From Leisingera caerulea DSM 24564 (GTDB taxonomy: Bacteria; Pseudomonadota; Alphaproteobacteria; Rhodobacterales; Rhodobacteraceae): a stretch of DNA of 64,000 nt. The position numbers and the translations under genes were made by a program. Shown here in pieces: positions 35,325-44,938 of this stretch (its first letter is position 1; each line of letters begins with the position of its first letter). The notes under the pieces were generated by a model. The model saw nothing but the letters and a program-made list of their open reading frames with translations, had not been told where the DNA came from and did no database searches. The stretch covers positions 2,303,217 to 2,367,216 of the forward strand of contig NZ_KI421513.1 in NCBI RefSeq assembly GCF_000473325.1, in the 5' to 3' direction.

Positions 35325-36029
35325 TCAAGCCTCCTCACGCTTGCGGGTGGTGCGCTGCTCGATGCGCTTCTCGTGCTCGCCCTGGATGATGCGGTGCACG
35401 TAGATGCCCGGCAGGTGGATCTGGTCGGGGTCCAGCTCGCCGCGGGGCACGATTTCCTCCACTTCCGCCACGCAGATCTTGCCGCACATCGCGGCAGGCG
35501 GGTTGAAGTTGCGGGCGGTCTTGCGGAAGATCAGGTTGCCGGTGTCATCCGCCTTCCAGGCCTTCACGATGGAAAGATCGGCAAAGATGCCTTCTTCCAG
35601 AATGTAGGTCTCGCCGTTGAAGTCCTTGTGTTCCTTACCCTCGGCAATCACGGTGCCGACACCGGTCTTGGTGTAAAAGCCCGGAATGCCGCAGCCGCCG
35701 GCGCGCATGCGCTCGGCCAGGGTGCCCTGGGGATTGAATTCCAGCTCCAGCTCGCCGGACAGGTACTGGCGCATGAATTCCGCATTCTCGCCCACGTAGG
35801 AGGAGATCATCTTTTTCACCTGCTTGGACTGCAGCAGGATGCCGATGCCGAAATCGTCAACGCCTGCATTGTTGGAGGCAAAGGTCAGGTCCTTGGTGCC
35901 CGCGTCCTTGATTGCCTGCAGAAGCAGTTCGGGGATGCCGCAGAGGCCAAAGCCCCCCGCGGCGATCAGCATGCCGTCGTGAAGCAGCCCGTCGAGCGCT
36001 TCGGCGGCGTTGGCGTAAACCTTTTTCAT
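35325..36029 (-). CDS. scoA: 3-oxoacid CoA-transferase subunit A
   Basis: Subunit A of the same CoA-transferase, 234 aa from ATG 36029. The glycine-rich [10 protein letters not shown] (about residue 25) and the segment [13 protein letters not shown] are family features. The frame opens 18 codons upstream, but GGGAGAG before the chosen ATG supports this start. Copy B of the structured repeat lies immediately upstream. Together with scoB the operon is complete. Confidence 0.94.
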   Translation of the reverse strand: MKKVYANAAEALDGLLHDGMLIAAGGFGLCGIPELLLQAIKDAGTKDLTFASNNAGVDDFGIGILLQSKQVKKMISSYVGENAEFMRQYLSGELELEFNPQGTLAERMRAGGCGIPGFYTKTGVGTVIAEGKEHKDFNGETYILEEGIFADLSIVKAWKADDTGNLIFRKTARNFNPPAAMCGKICVAEVEEIVPRGELDPDQIHLPGIYVHRIIQGEHEKRIEQRTTRKREEA

Positions 36030-36131
36030 GGAGCTCTCCCAACAACTACCGTTTGACAGTGGTTCTGACGCCGGGGCGGGCACAAGTCAACGATACGGAG
36101 AAGTTTGCGTATTTCTACGGAGGGAGGTGCG

Positions 36132-36425
36132 CTCCCGCGCCCTCCCGGCGCCTGTGCCTGCGGCAAGGCGCCGTCAGGCTTGGGCGTGGCGCCGCTGCGC
36201 GGCGTGGAAGGATTTGCAGAATTGCCCGTTAAAGGCAGGCTGCCCTTAACGGATGTTTGGGAGTGTTGTCTTGCTGCGCGACACCTCAAGGGCAAGCCGC
36301 TGACGCTGCGTCTGCGCCGCCCTTGACCCGCAGCACGCCGGGGGTGCAAGACGCGAGCGCGCCGCGCCAGCGGCGCCGGGCCCAACGGGCAGGGCGCATG
36401 TTAATGCGCCCGCAGTCGGCGGGAG
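36132..36425. repeat. Structured intergenic repeat, copy B
   Basis: The longest copy, 294 bp, between scoA and the 3' end of topA. The left half starts CTCCCGC (36132), with stem GGCGCCT/AGGCGCC (36147-36172) and core CTTGGGCGTGGCGCCGC. The right half has inverted box GCGGGAG (36419-36425), stem GGGCGCAT/ATGCGCCC (36392-36411) and GCCCAAC (36380-36386). Between them is an extra hairpin CCGTTAAAGGCAG/CTGCCCTTAACGG (36226-36252) absent from copies A, C and D, which suggests insertion or expansion. Confidence 0.65.
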
Positions 36426-36452
36426 AGCGCCGTCCCGACAGTTTCTCCGGGA

Positions 36453-39116
36453 TCAGTCCTTAGCGGCGGCCTTTTTCGGGGCGGCCTTTTTCTTGGCCGC
36501 AGGTTTCTTGGCAGCGGGCTTCTTAGCGGCGGTTTTCTTCTTGCCGCCTTTTGACGCTTTTTCGGAGATCAGCTCGACCGCCATCTCCATGGTCACGTCC
36601 TTGGGCTCCACGTCCTTGGGCAGGGTGGCATTCACCTTCTCCCATTTGACATAAGGCCCGTAACGCCCGTCCATGATGTTGACCGCGCCGCCGCTTTCGG
36701 GGTGTTCGCCGAGTTCCTTCAGCGGCTTGGCGGCGGCACGGCTGCCGCGCCGCCCCGGGTTGGCTCGTTTTTCGGCAAGCATTTCCACCGCCCGGTTCAT
36801 GCCGATTTCAAAGACGTCCAGTGTCTCCTTGAGGTTCACGTAAACCGGCTTTTCCTCATCGGGCAGCTGATGCGCGATGTAGGGGCCGAACCGTCCCAGA
36901 TTGGCTTGAATTTCACCGCCATCCGGATGCTGGCCGATCTCGCGCGGCAGGGTGAGCAGGGTCAGCGCCTGCTCCAGGGTGATCTCGTTCGGGCCCCAGC
37001 CGGGCAGGAAGTCCTTGCCTTGTTTCGGCAGCGAGGAGCGCGGCGGCTTCTTGTTTTCAGGCGTGGCTTCGCCGCGCTGGACATACGGCCCGAAGCGGCC
37101 GGATTTCAGGTGGATCTCGTCGCCGTCATCTTCGCCCAGAATACGTTCATAGCCTTCGGCGCCTTCACCGGAAATCGGGCGGGTGTAATTGCATTCGGGG
37201 TAGTTGCCGCAACCGACGAAGCCGCCGGTGCGCGAGGTCTTCAAATGCAACTGGCCTGCGCCGCACTTGGGGCAGGTCCGCGGATCGGTGCCATCTTCGC
37301 GCGGCGGGTAGAGCTGCGGCGCCAGCGCGTCGTCCAGCACGTCTAGAACCTCAGTGATGCGCAGCTCGGAGGTCTCGGCGATCGCAGCGGAGAAATCGCG
37401 CCAGAACCTGCCCAAGAGGTCCTTGTAGTCGCGTTCGCCCGCGCTCACGTCGTCGAGCTCTTCCTCCAGGTTGGCGGTGAACTCGTAGCCCACGTATTTG
37501 CGGAAGAAGTTCAGCAGGAAAATGGTGACGATCCGGCCCTTGTCCTCGGGGAACAGGCGGTTCTTGTCCTTGCGGACGTATTCGCGGTCTTGGATCGTGG
37601 TGATCACGGAGGCATAGGTGGAGGGGCGGCCGATGCCGAGCTCTTCCATCCGTTTGACCAGCGTTGCCTCGGTATAGCGCGGCGGAGGCTGGGTATGGTG
37701 CTGCAGCGCCAGCACGGCGCCGTCGTCCGACAGGACCGATGCGTCCTTGCCTGCCTTCTCGGCCTGCGCCGCCAGAGAGGAGGCGAATTTCATCGCCTCG
37801 CCTTGCATGATCTGCGGCAGGCGCTTGTCATCCTCGTCCGCGACATCGTCGCGGCCTTCTTCGTAAACCCGCATGAAGCCGTCAAACAGCACCACCTGGC
37901 CAGTGGCGCGCAGCACAACCTGCTGGTCGTCCGAACCGATGTCGACGGTGGTGCGCTCCAGCCGCGCGCCTTCCATCTGGCAGGACAGCGTCCGTTTCCA
38001 AATCAGGTCATACAACTTGCGCTGGTCGTCGTCGGTTACCTTCAGCGCCCTTGCGTCGCGGCTCATGTCCGTCGGGCGGATACACTCGTGCGCTTCCTGG
38101 GCGTTCTTGGCCTTGTTCTTGTAAATCCGGGGCGAGGAGGGAACATACTCGGCGCCATAGCGCTTTTCGATCTCGGCGCGGGCCTCCTGCACGGCTTCCG
38201 GCGCCATGTCGATGCCGTCGGTCCGCATATAGGTGATGTAGCCCGCTTCATACAGGCGCTGTGCCGCGTTCATGGTCTGGCGCGCGCCCATGCCGAACTT
38301 GCGGCTGGCCTCTTGTTGCAGAGTGGAGGTCATGAAGGGCGCCGATGGGTTGCGGGCCGCAGGCTTGGCTTCGACCGACAGCACCTTGAGCTGACGCGAG
38401 GCCACGGCCTGAACCGCCAGCTCTGCCGCGGTGGAATTCTTCAGGCTGTATTTGTCGAGCTTGTCGCCGCCCAGCACGGTCAGGCGCGCCTCGAACTCCT
38501 GGCCGCGCGGGGTCGCCAGCTGTGCGCGCACCGACCAGTATTCCTGCGGGTTGAAGGCCTCGATCTCCATTTCGCGTTCGACGATCAGGCGCAGGCAGAC
38601 CGATTGCACCCGGCCTGCGGACCGTGCGCCCGGCAGCTTGCGCCACAAAACCGGCGAAAGGTTGAAGCCCACAAGGTAGTCCAGCGCGCGCCGGGCCAGA
38701 TAGGCCTCCACCAGCGGCATGTCGACCTGGCGCGGGTTCTGCATCGCCTCGGTCACCGCTTCCTTGGTGATCGCGTTGAAGGTCACCCGGCTGACGGCGG
38801 TATCCTTCTTGATCGAGCGGCGCTTGGTCAGCGCTTCCTGCAGGTGCCAGCTGATTGCCTCGCCCTCGCGGTCGGGGTCGGTAGCGAGAATCAGCGCGTT
38901 ATCGTCTTTCAGCGCGTCGGCGATGGCCTTCACATGTTTGCGGGAATCATTTGCGACTTCCCAGGTCATGCCGAAATCATTGTCGGTATCGACCGAACCG
39001 TCCTTGGGCGGCAGGTCGCGCACGTGGCCATAAGACGCCAGAACCGTATAGTCGGGGCCAAGATACTTATTGATTGTTTTTGCTTTGGCCGGGGATTCGA
39101 CAACAACTACTGGCAT
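36453..39116 (-). CDS. topA: DNA topoisomerase I
   Basis: TopA relaxes negative supercoils. The 887-aa enzyme begins with the TOPRIM core: VVVESPAKAKTINKYLG (about 4-20) and DPDREGEAISWH (about 80-91). The catalytic Tyr lies in YITYMRTDGID (about 294-304). One zinc-ribbon region follows (CPKCGAGQLHL and later cysteines, about 610-640). Three repeat domains lead to a very basic Lys/Ala-rich tail (KKTAAKKPAAKK type, last about 35 residues), common in alphaproteobacterial TopA. It follows dprA on the same strand. Confidence 0.97.
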   Translation of the reverse strand: MPVVVVESPAKAKTINKYLGPDYTVLASYGHVRDLPPKDGSVDTDNDFGMTWEVANDSRKHVKAIADALKDDNALILATDPDREGEAISWHLQEALTKRRSIKKDTAVSRVTFNAITKEAVTEAMQNPRQVDMPLVEAYLARRALDYLVGFNLSPVLWRKLPGARSAGRVQSVCLRLIVEREMEIEAFNPQEYWSVRAQLATPRGQEFEARLTVLGGDKLDKYSLKNSTAAELAVQAVASRQLKVLSVEAKPAARNPSAPFMTSTLQQEASRKFGMGARQTMNAAQRLYEAGYITYMRTDGIDMAPEAVQEARAEIEKRYGAEYVPSSPRIYKNKAKNAQEAHECIRPTDMSRDARALKVTDDDQRKLYDLIWKRTLSCQMEGARLERTTVDIGSDDQQVVLRATGQVVLFDGFMRVYEEGRDDVADEDDKRLPQIMQGEAMKFASSLAAQAEKAGKDASVLSDDGAVLALQHHTQPPPRYTEATLVKRMEELGIGRPSTYASVITTIQDREYVRKDKNRLFPEDKGRIVTIFLLNFFRKYVGYEFTANLEEELDDVSAGERDYKDLLGRFWRDFSAAIAETSELRITEVLDVLDDALAPQLYPPREDGTDPRTCPKCGAGQLHLKTSRTGGFVGCGNYPECNYTRPISGEGAEGYERILGEDDGDEIHLKSGRFGPYVQRGEATPENKKPPRSSLPKQGKDFLPGWGPNEITLEQALTLLTLPREIGQHPDGGEIQANLGRFGPYIAHQLPDEEKPVYVNLKETLDVFEIGMNRAVEMLAEKRANPGRRGSRAAAKPLKELGEHPESGGAVNIMDGRYGPYVKWEKVNATLPKDVEPKDVTMEMAVELISEKASKGGKKKTAAKKPAAKKPAAKKKAAPKKAAAKD

Positions 39117-39246
39117 AAATTCTGATACCTCTTCGGACCACTTCTGCGGGTTCTATGGCGGGGCAACATGTGGGGCGCAAGAGGTGATTGTCAATCCGGG
39201 TGCATTGGCCGCGGCGGCAAACAGGCAGTTCAAGCAGCACCTGCGG

Positions 39247-40425
39247 TCAATCGCCGTCCTCCGGAAACGCCTTGGACAGCAGTCCGCCCGGCTGGCGGCG
39301 GATCGCGCCTTCAAGCTCCAGATCCGTCAGCGCCGGCGCCAGCTCATGCGGCGGCAGGGACAAGTCGCGCAGCAGCTCGGTCTCGGAGGTGGGGGAGGGG
39401 CCCAGCCTGCCGAGGATCTGCTGGTGCAGGGCGTGGGTCTGCGCCAGGCTGCGCCGCTGGGGCGGCGGCGGGGGCAGGTCTGCCAGTGCCTCTTGCAGGC
39501 TGTTTCCGGCCGGATCGGGCGGGGGCGGGCCGCATGGCGGCAGAGCCGCCAGCACATCGGCAGCATCGCGGACCAGCAGGGCGCCGTCGCGGATCAGCCG
39601 GTTGCAGCCGGAGCTGCGGGCATCAAACGGGTGGCCCGGCACGGCCAGCACCTCGCGCCCGTAATCCAGCGCATCCTGGGCGGTGATCAGGGTGCCGGAC
39701 TTCGCCGCCGCCTCCACCACCACCACGGCGCGGGCCATGCCGGCGATGATCCGGTTGCGCTTGGGAAAGTCGCGGGCCTGCGGAGTGAGGCCCATCGGCT
39801 GTTCCGACAGCCGCAGGCCGGTTTCGCAGATATCCTCGGCCAGCCGCGCGTTTTCCGCGGGGTAAATCACATCGGCGCCGCCTGCCAGCACTGCGAGTGT
39901 GCCGGTTTGCAGCGCCGCCTGATGCGCGGCGGTATCAATGCCGCGGGCCATGCCGGAGATCACAGTATACCCAGCTTCACCCAGATTCTGCGCCAGCGAC
40001 CGGGCCATGCGCAGCCCAAGCGAGGACGCGTTCCGCGCCCCGACTATGGCAATCATCGGACGGTCCAGAACCGAAAGATCGCCAATGGCCCACAACAGGG
40101 GCGGGGCGTCCTTCAGTCCGGTCAGGAGTTTGGGATAGTCGGGATCCGGAAAGCACAAAAGCCGCGCTTTGGCGGCTTTTGCGGCCTTAATTTCGGCGTC
40201 CACCGCTTTGGCAGGGCATGTTTCATACCCCTTGATGCCTGCGGAGCGTGCCACTTCGGGCAGCGCTTCCAGCGCGTTCTGCGCTGAACCGTATTCAGCG
40301 AGCAGCCGGTGAAAGGTCACCGGGCCGACCCGCTTGGAGCGCAACAGACGAAGCCATGAAAACTGAGTATCTTCCGTGGTGGGTGGGAGTGGGGGGTGAG
40401 TGGAAGAATGTGCTTCTTCAGTCAT
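39247..40425 (-). CDS. dprA: DNA processing protein DprA
   Basis: DprA loads RecA onto incoming single-stranded DNA during transformation. The 392-aa protein has an N-terminal SAM-like region (about 20-70) and a Rossmann-like core with IAIVGARNASSLG and SGMARGIDTAAHQAAL (about 125-180). GAARDFPKRNRIIAG-type sequence follows (here PQARDFPKRNRIIAG), then a C-terminal winged-helix part. It precedes topA on the same strand, a common dprA-topA pairing. Confidence 0.94.
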   Translation of the reverse strand: MTEEAHSSTHPPLPPTTEDTQFSWLRLLRSKRVGPVTFHRLLAEYGSAQNALEALPEVARSAGIKGYETCPAKAVDAEIKAAKAAKARLLCFPDPDYPKLLTGLKDAPPLLWAIGDLSVLDRPMIAIVGARNASSLGLRMARSLAQNLGEAGYTVISGMARGIDTAAHQAALQTGTLAVLAGGADVIYPAENARLAEDICETGLRLSEQPMGLTPQARDFPKRNRIIAGMARAVVVVEAAAKSGTLITAQDALDYGREVLAVPGHPFDARSSGCNRLIRDGALLVRDAADVLAALPPCGPPPPDPAGNSLQEALADLPPPPPQRRSLAQTHALHQQILGRLGPSPTSETELLRDLSLPPHELAPALTDLELEGAIRRQPGGLLSKAFPEDGD

Positions 40426-40665
40426 CCGCAGCTCCGCCTGTTTGCAGGATTAGAATTAACCCTTAGGCGGTTAACAGTTAGTGAACAGCCGGCAGTTTTC
40501 GGCCAATACCCTGAAAATTATCCTAAGTGTCGAAAACAAATGAAGAAATATTAATCCCAAAATGATCTTGCGCCGCTCCGTGCGGCAGAGGGGGCCGGAA
40601 GCGCTGGCATCCGGCCCGGAAATTTACGGCAGTATCATGGTTTTACCGGCTTTTTGCGGGATGAT
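40426..40665. other. Gap between dprA and tldD
   Basis: This is a 240-bp AT-richer gap. The part near dprA contains GGCGGTTAACAGTTAGTGAAC and may hold its promoter. A stem GGGCCGGA/TCCGGCCC (40592-40617) lies downstream of tldD without a T-run. Nothing coding is seen. Confidence 0.4.
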
Positions 40666-42087
40666 TCAGGCCGCCGAGCCGCCAACGGTCAGCCCGCCCA
40701 TCAGCACCGAGGGCTGGCCGACGCCCACCGGAACCCATTGGCCTGCCTTGCCGCAATTGCCCATGCCAGGGTCCAGCGCCATGTCGTTGCCAAGGCCGCG
40801 AATCTGTTTCAGCGCGGTTGCGCCGTCACCGATCAGCGTGGCGCCCTTAACCGGCGCGCCGACCTTGCCGTCCTTCACCCGGTAGGCCTCGGTGCAGGAG
40901 AACACGAACTTGCCGTTGGTGATATCCACCTGGCCGCCGCCAAAGCCCACGGCCCAGATACCGTCCTTGATGCCTGCCACCAGATCGCCGGGATCGGAAT
41001 TGCCGCCCAGCATATAAGTATTGGTCATCCGCGGCATCGGCGCGTGGGCATAGCTTTGGCGCCGCCCGTTGCCGGTGGGGGAGACGCCCATCAGGCGGGC
41101 GTTCTGGCGGTCCTGCATGAAGCCGACCAGCACGCCGTCCTCGATCAGCGTGGTTTTCTGGCTTGGCGTGCCCTCGTCATCCACAGTGATAGAGCCGCGC
41201 CGGTCCGGGATGGTGCCGTCGTCCAGCACCGTCACCCCTTTTGCAGCAATCTGCTGGCCCATCAGGCCGGCAAAGGCAGACGACCCCTTGCGGTTGAAAT
41301 CGCCTTCCAGCCCGTGCCCGATCGCCTCGTGCAGCAGGATGCCGGGCCAGCCGGGGCCGAGCACCACGTCCATTTCGCCAGCCGGGGCGGGGACCGCGTC
41401 CAGGTTGACCAGGGCGATGCGCAGCGCCTCCTGCACCTGGGCCTGCCAGTGCTGGGGGTCGACCAGCCCATCAAGGCCCAGACGCCCGCCGCCGCCGGCC
41501 GAGCCGCTTTCGCGGCGGCCGTCCTTTTCCACGATCACCGACACATTGACCCGCGCCATCGGGCGGGTGTCGCGCACCCGCGCACCGTCCGCGCGCAGGA
41601 TCTCCACCTCTTGCAGCGAGGCAGCCAGGGACGCGGAAACCTGAACCACGCGTTGATCCAGATCACGTGCATAGGCATCAATTTCGCGCAGCGTCTCCAC
41701 CTTCACCGGGAACGGCATGGCGCTGATCGGATCGGCATCGGTGTACAGCTTTTTGTTGGTCGCCTGCGGCGCGTCCGAGTAGGTGCCGCCGCCCTCGCCA
41801 ACGGCCAGTTTGGCCGTCTCTGCCGCCCGCTTCAGCGACGCGATGGAGACATCGGTGGAATGCGCGTATCCGGCCACATCGCCGTTTACCGCCCGCAAAC
41901 CAAAGCCCTCGGACGCATCGTAGCTGGCGCTGCGCAGCCGCCCGTCGTCAAAGGACAGGGCCTCCGACTTGCGGCGCTCGGCAAAGATCTCGCCATCCTC
42001 CGCGCCACTCAGCGCATCGCGCAGCGTCGCCAGCGCCTCATCCTCCGGAAGCGCGGTTTCAAAGGGGCGGAAGGCTGGGTTTTCCAT
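40666..42087 (-). CDS. tldD: Metalloprotease TldD
   Basis: TldD, usually with TldE/PmbA, is a zinc peptidase for maturation of peptide modifications and CcdA turnover. The 473-aa length is normal. The metal motif HEAIGHGLEGD is at about residues 254-264. The C-terminal MLGGNSDPGDLVAGIKDGIW segment is typical. It is transcribed away from the cox cluster, with a perfect FNR-type box 21-34 bases upstream of its start. Confidence 0.94.
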   Translation of the reverse strand: MENPAFRPFETALPEDEALATLRDALSGAEDGEIFAERRKSEALSFDDGRLRSASYDASEGFGLRAVNGDVAGYAHSTDVSIASLKRAAETAKLAVGEGGGTYSDAPQATNKKLYTDADPISAMPFPVKVETLREIDAYARDLDQRVVQVSASLAASLQEVEILRADGARVRDTRPMARVNVSVIVEKDGRRESGSAGGGGRLGLDGLVDPQHWQAQVQEALRIALVNLDAVPAPAGEMDVVLGPGWPGILLHEAIGHGLEGDFNRKGSSAFAGLMGQQIAAKGVTVLDDGTIPDRRGSITVDDEGTPSQKTTLIEDGVLVGFMQDRQNARLMGVSPTGNGRRQSYAHAPMPRMTNTYMLGGNSDPGDLVAGIKDGIWAVGFGGGQVDITNGKFVFSCTEAYRVKDGKVGAPVKGATLIGDGATALKQIRGLGNDMALDPGMGNCGKAGQWVPVGVGQPSVLMGGLTVGGSAA

Positions 42088-42107
42088 GGCACGGTCCTCG
42101 GATTTTT

Positions 42108-42121
42108 TTGATCTAAATCAA
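42108..42121. promoter_or_regulatory. FNR/FnrL-type binding site between tldD and coxB
   Basis: TTGATCTAAATCAA matches the FNR consensus TTGAT-N4-ATCAA in both half-sites. It lies 21-34 bases upstream of tldD and about 160 bases upstream of coxB. FnrL in Rhodobacteraceae senses oxygen through an iron-sulfur cluster. Whether it acts on tldD, the cox cluster or both is not decided by position. Confidence 0.7.
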
Positions 42122-42280
42122 GAAAGCGACGGTTTGACGCTTGGCTGCCTCTTTATCTGTACGCCCGAATATGATTTTAAGCGGCGTCAAAGACAACGGG
42201 GCTGGTGCGTTTTGTGGAATCATTGATTCCCCCCATTCGTGCTGCCGCAGATAAATGCGATCAACCGATCAGGACAGAAC

Positions 42281-43126
42281 ATGAAAAACGCTTTGATGCT
42301 TTCGGGCCTTTTTGCCGGCCTTTCGAGCCTTCCAGCAATGGCGCAAGAAGGCCTGGAAACCATTGGTAAGCCGGTTGACGGCGGGCTGAACTTTCAGCCG
42401 GCGGCGACCTCGCTGGCAGAAGGCCTGCAGCGCCTGGACTACATGATCCTGGTGATCATCACCGTCATCTGCGTGTTCGTCGCGGGCCTGCTGCTGTGGG
42501 CGATCCTGCGGTTCAACCGCCGCGCCAACCCGACCCCGGCCAAGTTCACCCACCATACCCCGATCGAGATCGCCTGGACCGTGGTGCCGATCCTGGTGCT
42601 GGTGTTCATCGGTTCTTTCTCGCTGCCGCAGCTGTTTGCCCAGCAGGAGATCCCCGAGGGCGACATCAACATCAAGGTGACCGGCTACCAGTGGTACTGG
42701 GGCTATGAGTACACCGACCACGAGTTCGGCTTCGAAAGCTTCCTGCTGCCCAAGGACCAGCTGGCCGCAAACGGCTATGCCGAGGACGAGTACCTGCTTG
42801 CCACCGACACCGCCGTTGTCGTGCCCTCGGGCAAGACCATCGTGATGAACGTGACCGCGGCGGACGTGATCCACTCCTGGACCATCCCGGCCTTCGGCGT
42901 GAAGCAGGACGGCGTTCCGGGCCGCCTGGCACAGCTGTGGTTCAAGGTCGACGAAGGCAAGGAAGGCATCTACTTCGGCCAGTGCTCCGAGCTGTGCGGC
43001 AAGGACCACGCCTACATGCCGATCACCGTCAAGGTCGTGACCCAGGAAGAGTATGACGCCTGGCTGGAAGGCGCCAAGGAAGAGTACGCGGGCATCCCGC
43101 AGGCCTACCAGGTCGCTTCCAACTGA
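42281..43126 (+). CDS. coxB: Cytochrome c oxidase subunit II (CuA)
   Basis: Subunit II takes electrons from cytochrome c through CuA. The 281-aa precursor from ATG 42281 has a signal peptide (cleavage near AMAQE) and two membrane helices (about 50-72 and 95-115). The cupredoxin domain has the CuA motif [14 protein letters not shown] (about 236-249), both cysteines, His and Met included. AGGACAG precedes the ATG. The catalytic subunit I (ctaD) is not in this window, so it is encoded elsewhere. Confidence 0.96.
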   Translation: MKNALMLSGLFAGLSSLPAMAQEGLETIGKPVDGGLNFQPAATSLAEGLQRLDYMILVIITVICVFVAGLLLWAILRFNRRANPTPAKFTHHTPIEIAWTVVPILVLVFIGSFSLPQLFAQQEIPEGDINIKVTGYQWYWGYEYTDHEFGFESFLLPKDQLAANGYAEDEYLLATDTAVVVPSGKTIVMNVTAADVIHSWTIPAFGVKQDGVPGRLAQLWFKVDEGKEGIYFGQCSELCGKDHAYMPITVKVVTQEEYDAWLEGAKEEYAGIPQAYQVASN

Positions 43127-43220
43127 TAGCTGGAAGGCGGGGCGCATGCCGCCCCATCTGCCGCAGTGAAAAGACCAGGGTGCGCAGCGATGCGCACCTG
43201 TTGCCGCCAAAGGACCCAAG

Positions 43221-44162
43221 ATGAGCGACGCAAGCATCAACGCAAGCCGGGCATATGAGGACGAGGCCAGCTTTGGCGACTATTTCGCCCTGCTGAAACC
43301 CCGTGTCATGTCGCTGGTGGTGTTCACCGCTCTGGTCGGGCTGCTGGCCGCGCCTGCCGGCGTGCATCCTGTAATCGGCTTCAGCGCCATCCTGTTCATC
43401 GCCATCGGCGGTGGCGCCTCCGGCGCGCTGAACATGTGGTGGGATGCGGACATCGACAAGGTAATGAAACGCACCAAGTCCCGCCCGATTCCGGCCGGCA
43501 AGGTCGAGCCGGGCGAGGCGCTGGCGCTGGGTCTGGCGCTGTCGGGCCTGTCGGTGATCATGCTGGCGCTGGCGGCCAATGTCTTTGCCGGTGCGTTTCT
43601 GGCCTTCACCATCTTCTTTTACGTGGTGGTCTACACCATGTGGCTGAAGCGCGCGACGCCGCAGAACATCGTGATCGGCGGCGCAGCGGGGGCCTTCCCG
43701 CCGGTGATCGGCTGGATCGCCGCCACCGGCACCATGTCGGTTGAGCCCTGGCTGATGTTCCTGCTGACCTTCATGTGGACGCCGCCGCATTTCTGGGCGC
43801 TGGCGCTGTTCATGCGCTCCGATTATGACGACGCAGGCGTGCCGATGCTGACCGTGACCCACGGCCGCCGCGCCACCCGCGTGCATATCCTGGTTTACAC
43901 CGTGCTGCTGGCGCTGCTGGCCGTTGGCACCGCATTCTCCGGCATCGGCGGGCCGCTGTACCTGGCCGCAGCGCTGGTGATGAACGCGCTGTTCCTGCAT
44001 GGCGCCTGGAAGATTTCCCGCCGCGACGAGGACGATTCCGAAGCAGACAATTTCAAGGTGGAGCGCAGCTTCTTCAAACTGTCGCTGCTCTACCTGTTTC
44101 TGCACTTCGGCGCGATCCTGGCCGAGGCGCTGCTGAAGCCCTACGGGCTGGGAGGCTGGTAA
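43221..44162 (+). CDS. ctaB: Haem O synthase (protoheme IX farnesyltransferase)
   Basis: CtaB farnesylates haem B to haem O, the precursor of haem A for aa3 oxidase. The 313-aa protein is polytopic (about 8-9 helices) and of the UbiA superfamily. The Asp-rich prenyl-phosphate motif is NMWWDADIDKVMKRTKSRP (about 72-90). It lies 94 bp after coxB and 1 bp before the next small gene. Confidence 0.95.
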   Translation: MSDASINASRAYEDEASFGDYFALLKPRVMSLVVFTALVGLLAAPAGVHPVIGFSAILFIAIGGGASGALNMWWDADIDKVMKRTKSRPIPAGKVEPGEALALGLALSGLSVIMLALAANVFAGAFLAFTIFFYVVVYTMWLKRATPQNIVIGGAAGAFPPVIGWIAATGTMSVEPWLMFLLTFMWTPPHFWALALFMRSDYDDAGVPMLTVTHGRRATRVHILVYTVLLALLAVGTAFSGIGGPLYLAAALVMNALFLHGAWKISRRDEDDSEADNFKVERSFFKLSLLYLFLHFGAILAEALLKPYGLGGW

Positions 44163-44163
44163 T

Positions 44164-44328
44164 ATGGCGCTGCGCAAGGAACATGAAATCCACAAACGCC
44201 GATCCGGCCGCAACATGGGCGTGGGCATCCTGCTGGCCGCCTTTGTGGTGCTGATCCTGGCCCTGACCATGGTCAAGGTCACCTCCAACGGCTTCTCCTT
44301 TCCTGATACCCAGGCGGAGCAGAACTGA
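44164..44328 (+). CDS. Small cox-cluster membrane protein (54 aa)
   Basis: This 54-codon gene lies between ctaB and ctaG. It encodes MALRKEHEIHKRR as a basic N-terminus, one helix (MGVGILLAAFVVLILALTMV) and a short polar end. Its stop overlaps the ctaG start as TGATG. Small proteins like this occur at this point of alphaproteobacterial cox operons and are annotated as CoxF-like or oxidase assembly proteins. The tight coupling makes it a real gene, but its role is not shown. Confidence 0.85.
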   Translation: MALRKEHEIHKRRSGRNMGVGILLAAFVVLILALTMVKVTSNGFSFPDTQAEQN

Positions 44329-44915
44329 TGGCGCTGCAAGGTCCCCGGAAAACCGTTCTCCAGCTTGTGGGCGTGGTTGTCCTGATGGGCGGCCTGTCCT
44401 GGGCGTCGGTGCCGTTTTACGACTGGTTCTGCCGGGTCACCGGCTTTGGCGGCGTCACCGGCGTGGCCAGCGCCGGTTCGGACACAATTCTGGACCAGAC
44501 CATCAAGGTGCGTTTCGACGGATCCAAGCAGCGCGGAATGCCGTGGGAGTTCAAGCCGGTCCAGCGCGAGATGGAAGTCCGCCTCGGCGAAACCGGCCTG
44601 GCGTTCTATGAGGCGTACAACCCGACCGACCGCCCGGTGGCGGGGCAGGCGTCCTACAATGTCACGCCCTATCAGGCCGGCGGGTTCTTTTCGAAAATCG
44701 ACTGCTTCTGCTTTACTGAGCAGGTGCTTCAGCCGGGGGAGCGGGTGCAGATGCCCGTGACCTTCTATGTGGATCCCGAAATCATTGACGACCGGGATGC
44801 AAAATACGTGCATACGATCACGCTTTCGTACACGTTCCATGAAATCGATCTGCCCGAGGGCTATGCAGCGCTCGAAACCGGGGATAACACCGGGGCAGGC
44901 TCAACCACGAACTAG
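44328..44915 (+). CDS. ctaG: Cytochrome c oxidase assembly protein CtaG/Cox11
   Basis: CtaG is the copper chaperone for the CuB site of subunit I. The 195-aa protein has one N-terminal membrane anchor (about 10-27, LQLVGVVVLMGGLSWASV). The conserved copper-binding motif CFCF lies at about residues 124-127 in KIDCFCFTEQVLQPGE. A periplasmic immunoglobulin-like domain includes PVTFYVDPE. It overlaps the small upstream gene by one base and precedes coxC by 23 bp. Confidence 0.95.
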   Translation: MALQGPRKTVLQLVGVVVLMGGLSWASVPFYDWFCRVTGFGGVTGVASAGSDTILDQTIKVRFDGSKQRGMPWEFKPVQREMEVRLGETGLAFYEAYNPTDRPVAGQASYNVTPYQAGGFFSKIDCFCFTEQVLQPGERVQMPVTFYVDPEIIDDRDAKYVHTITLSYTFHEIDLPEGYAALETGDNTGAGSTTN

Positions 44916-44938
44916 GCCGCTAGGTGAGGGACACTTAA

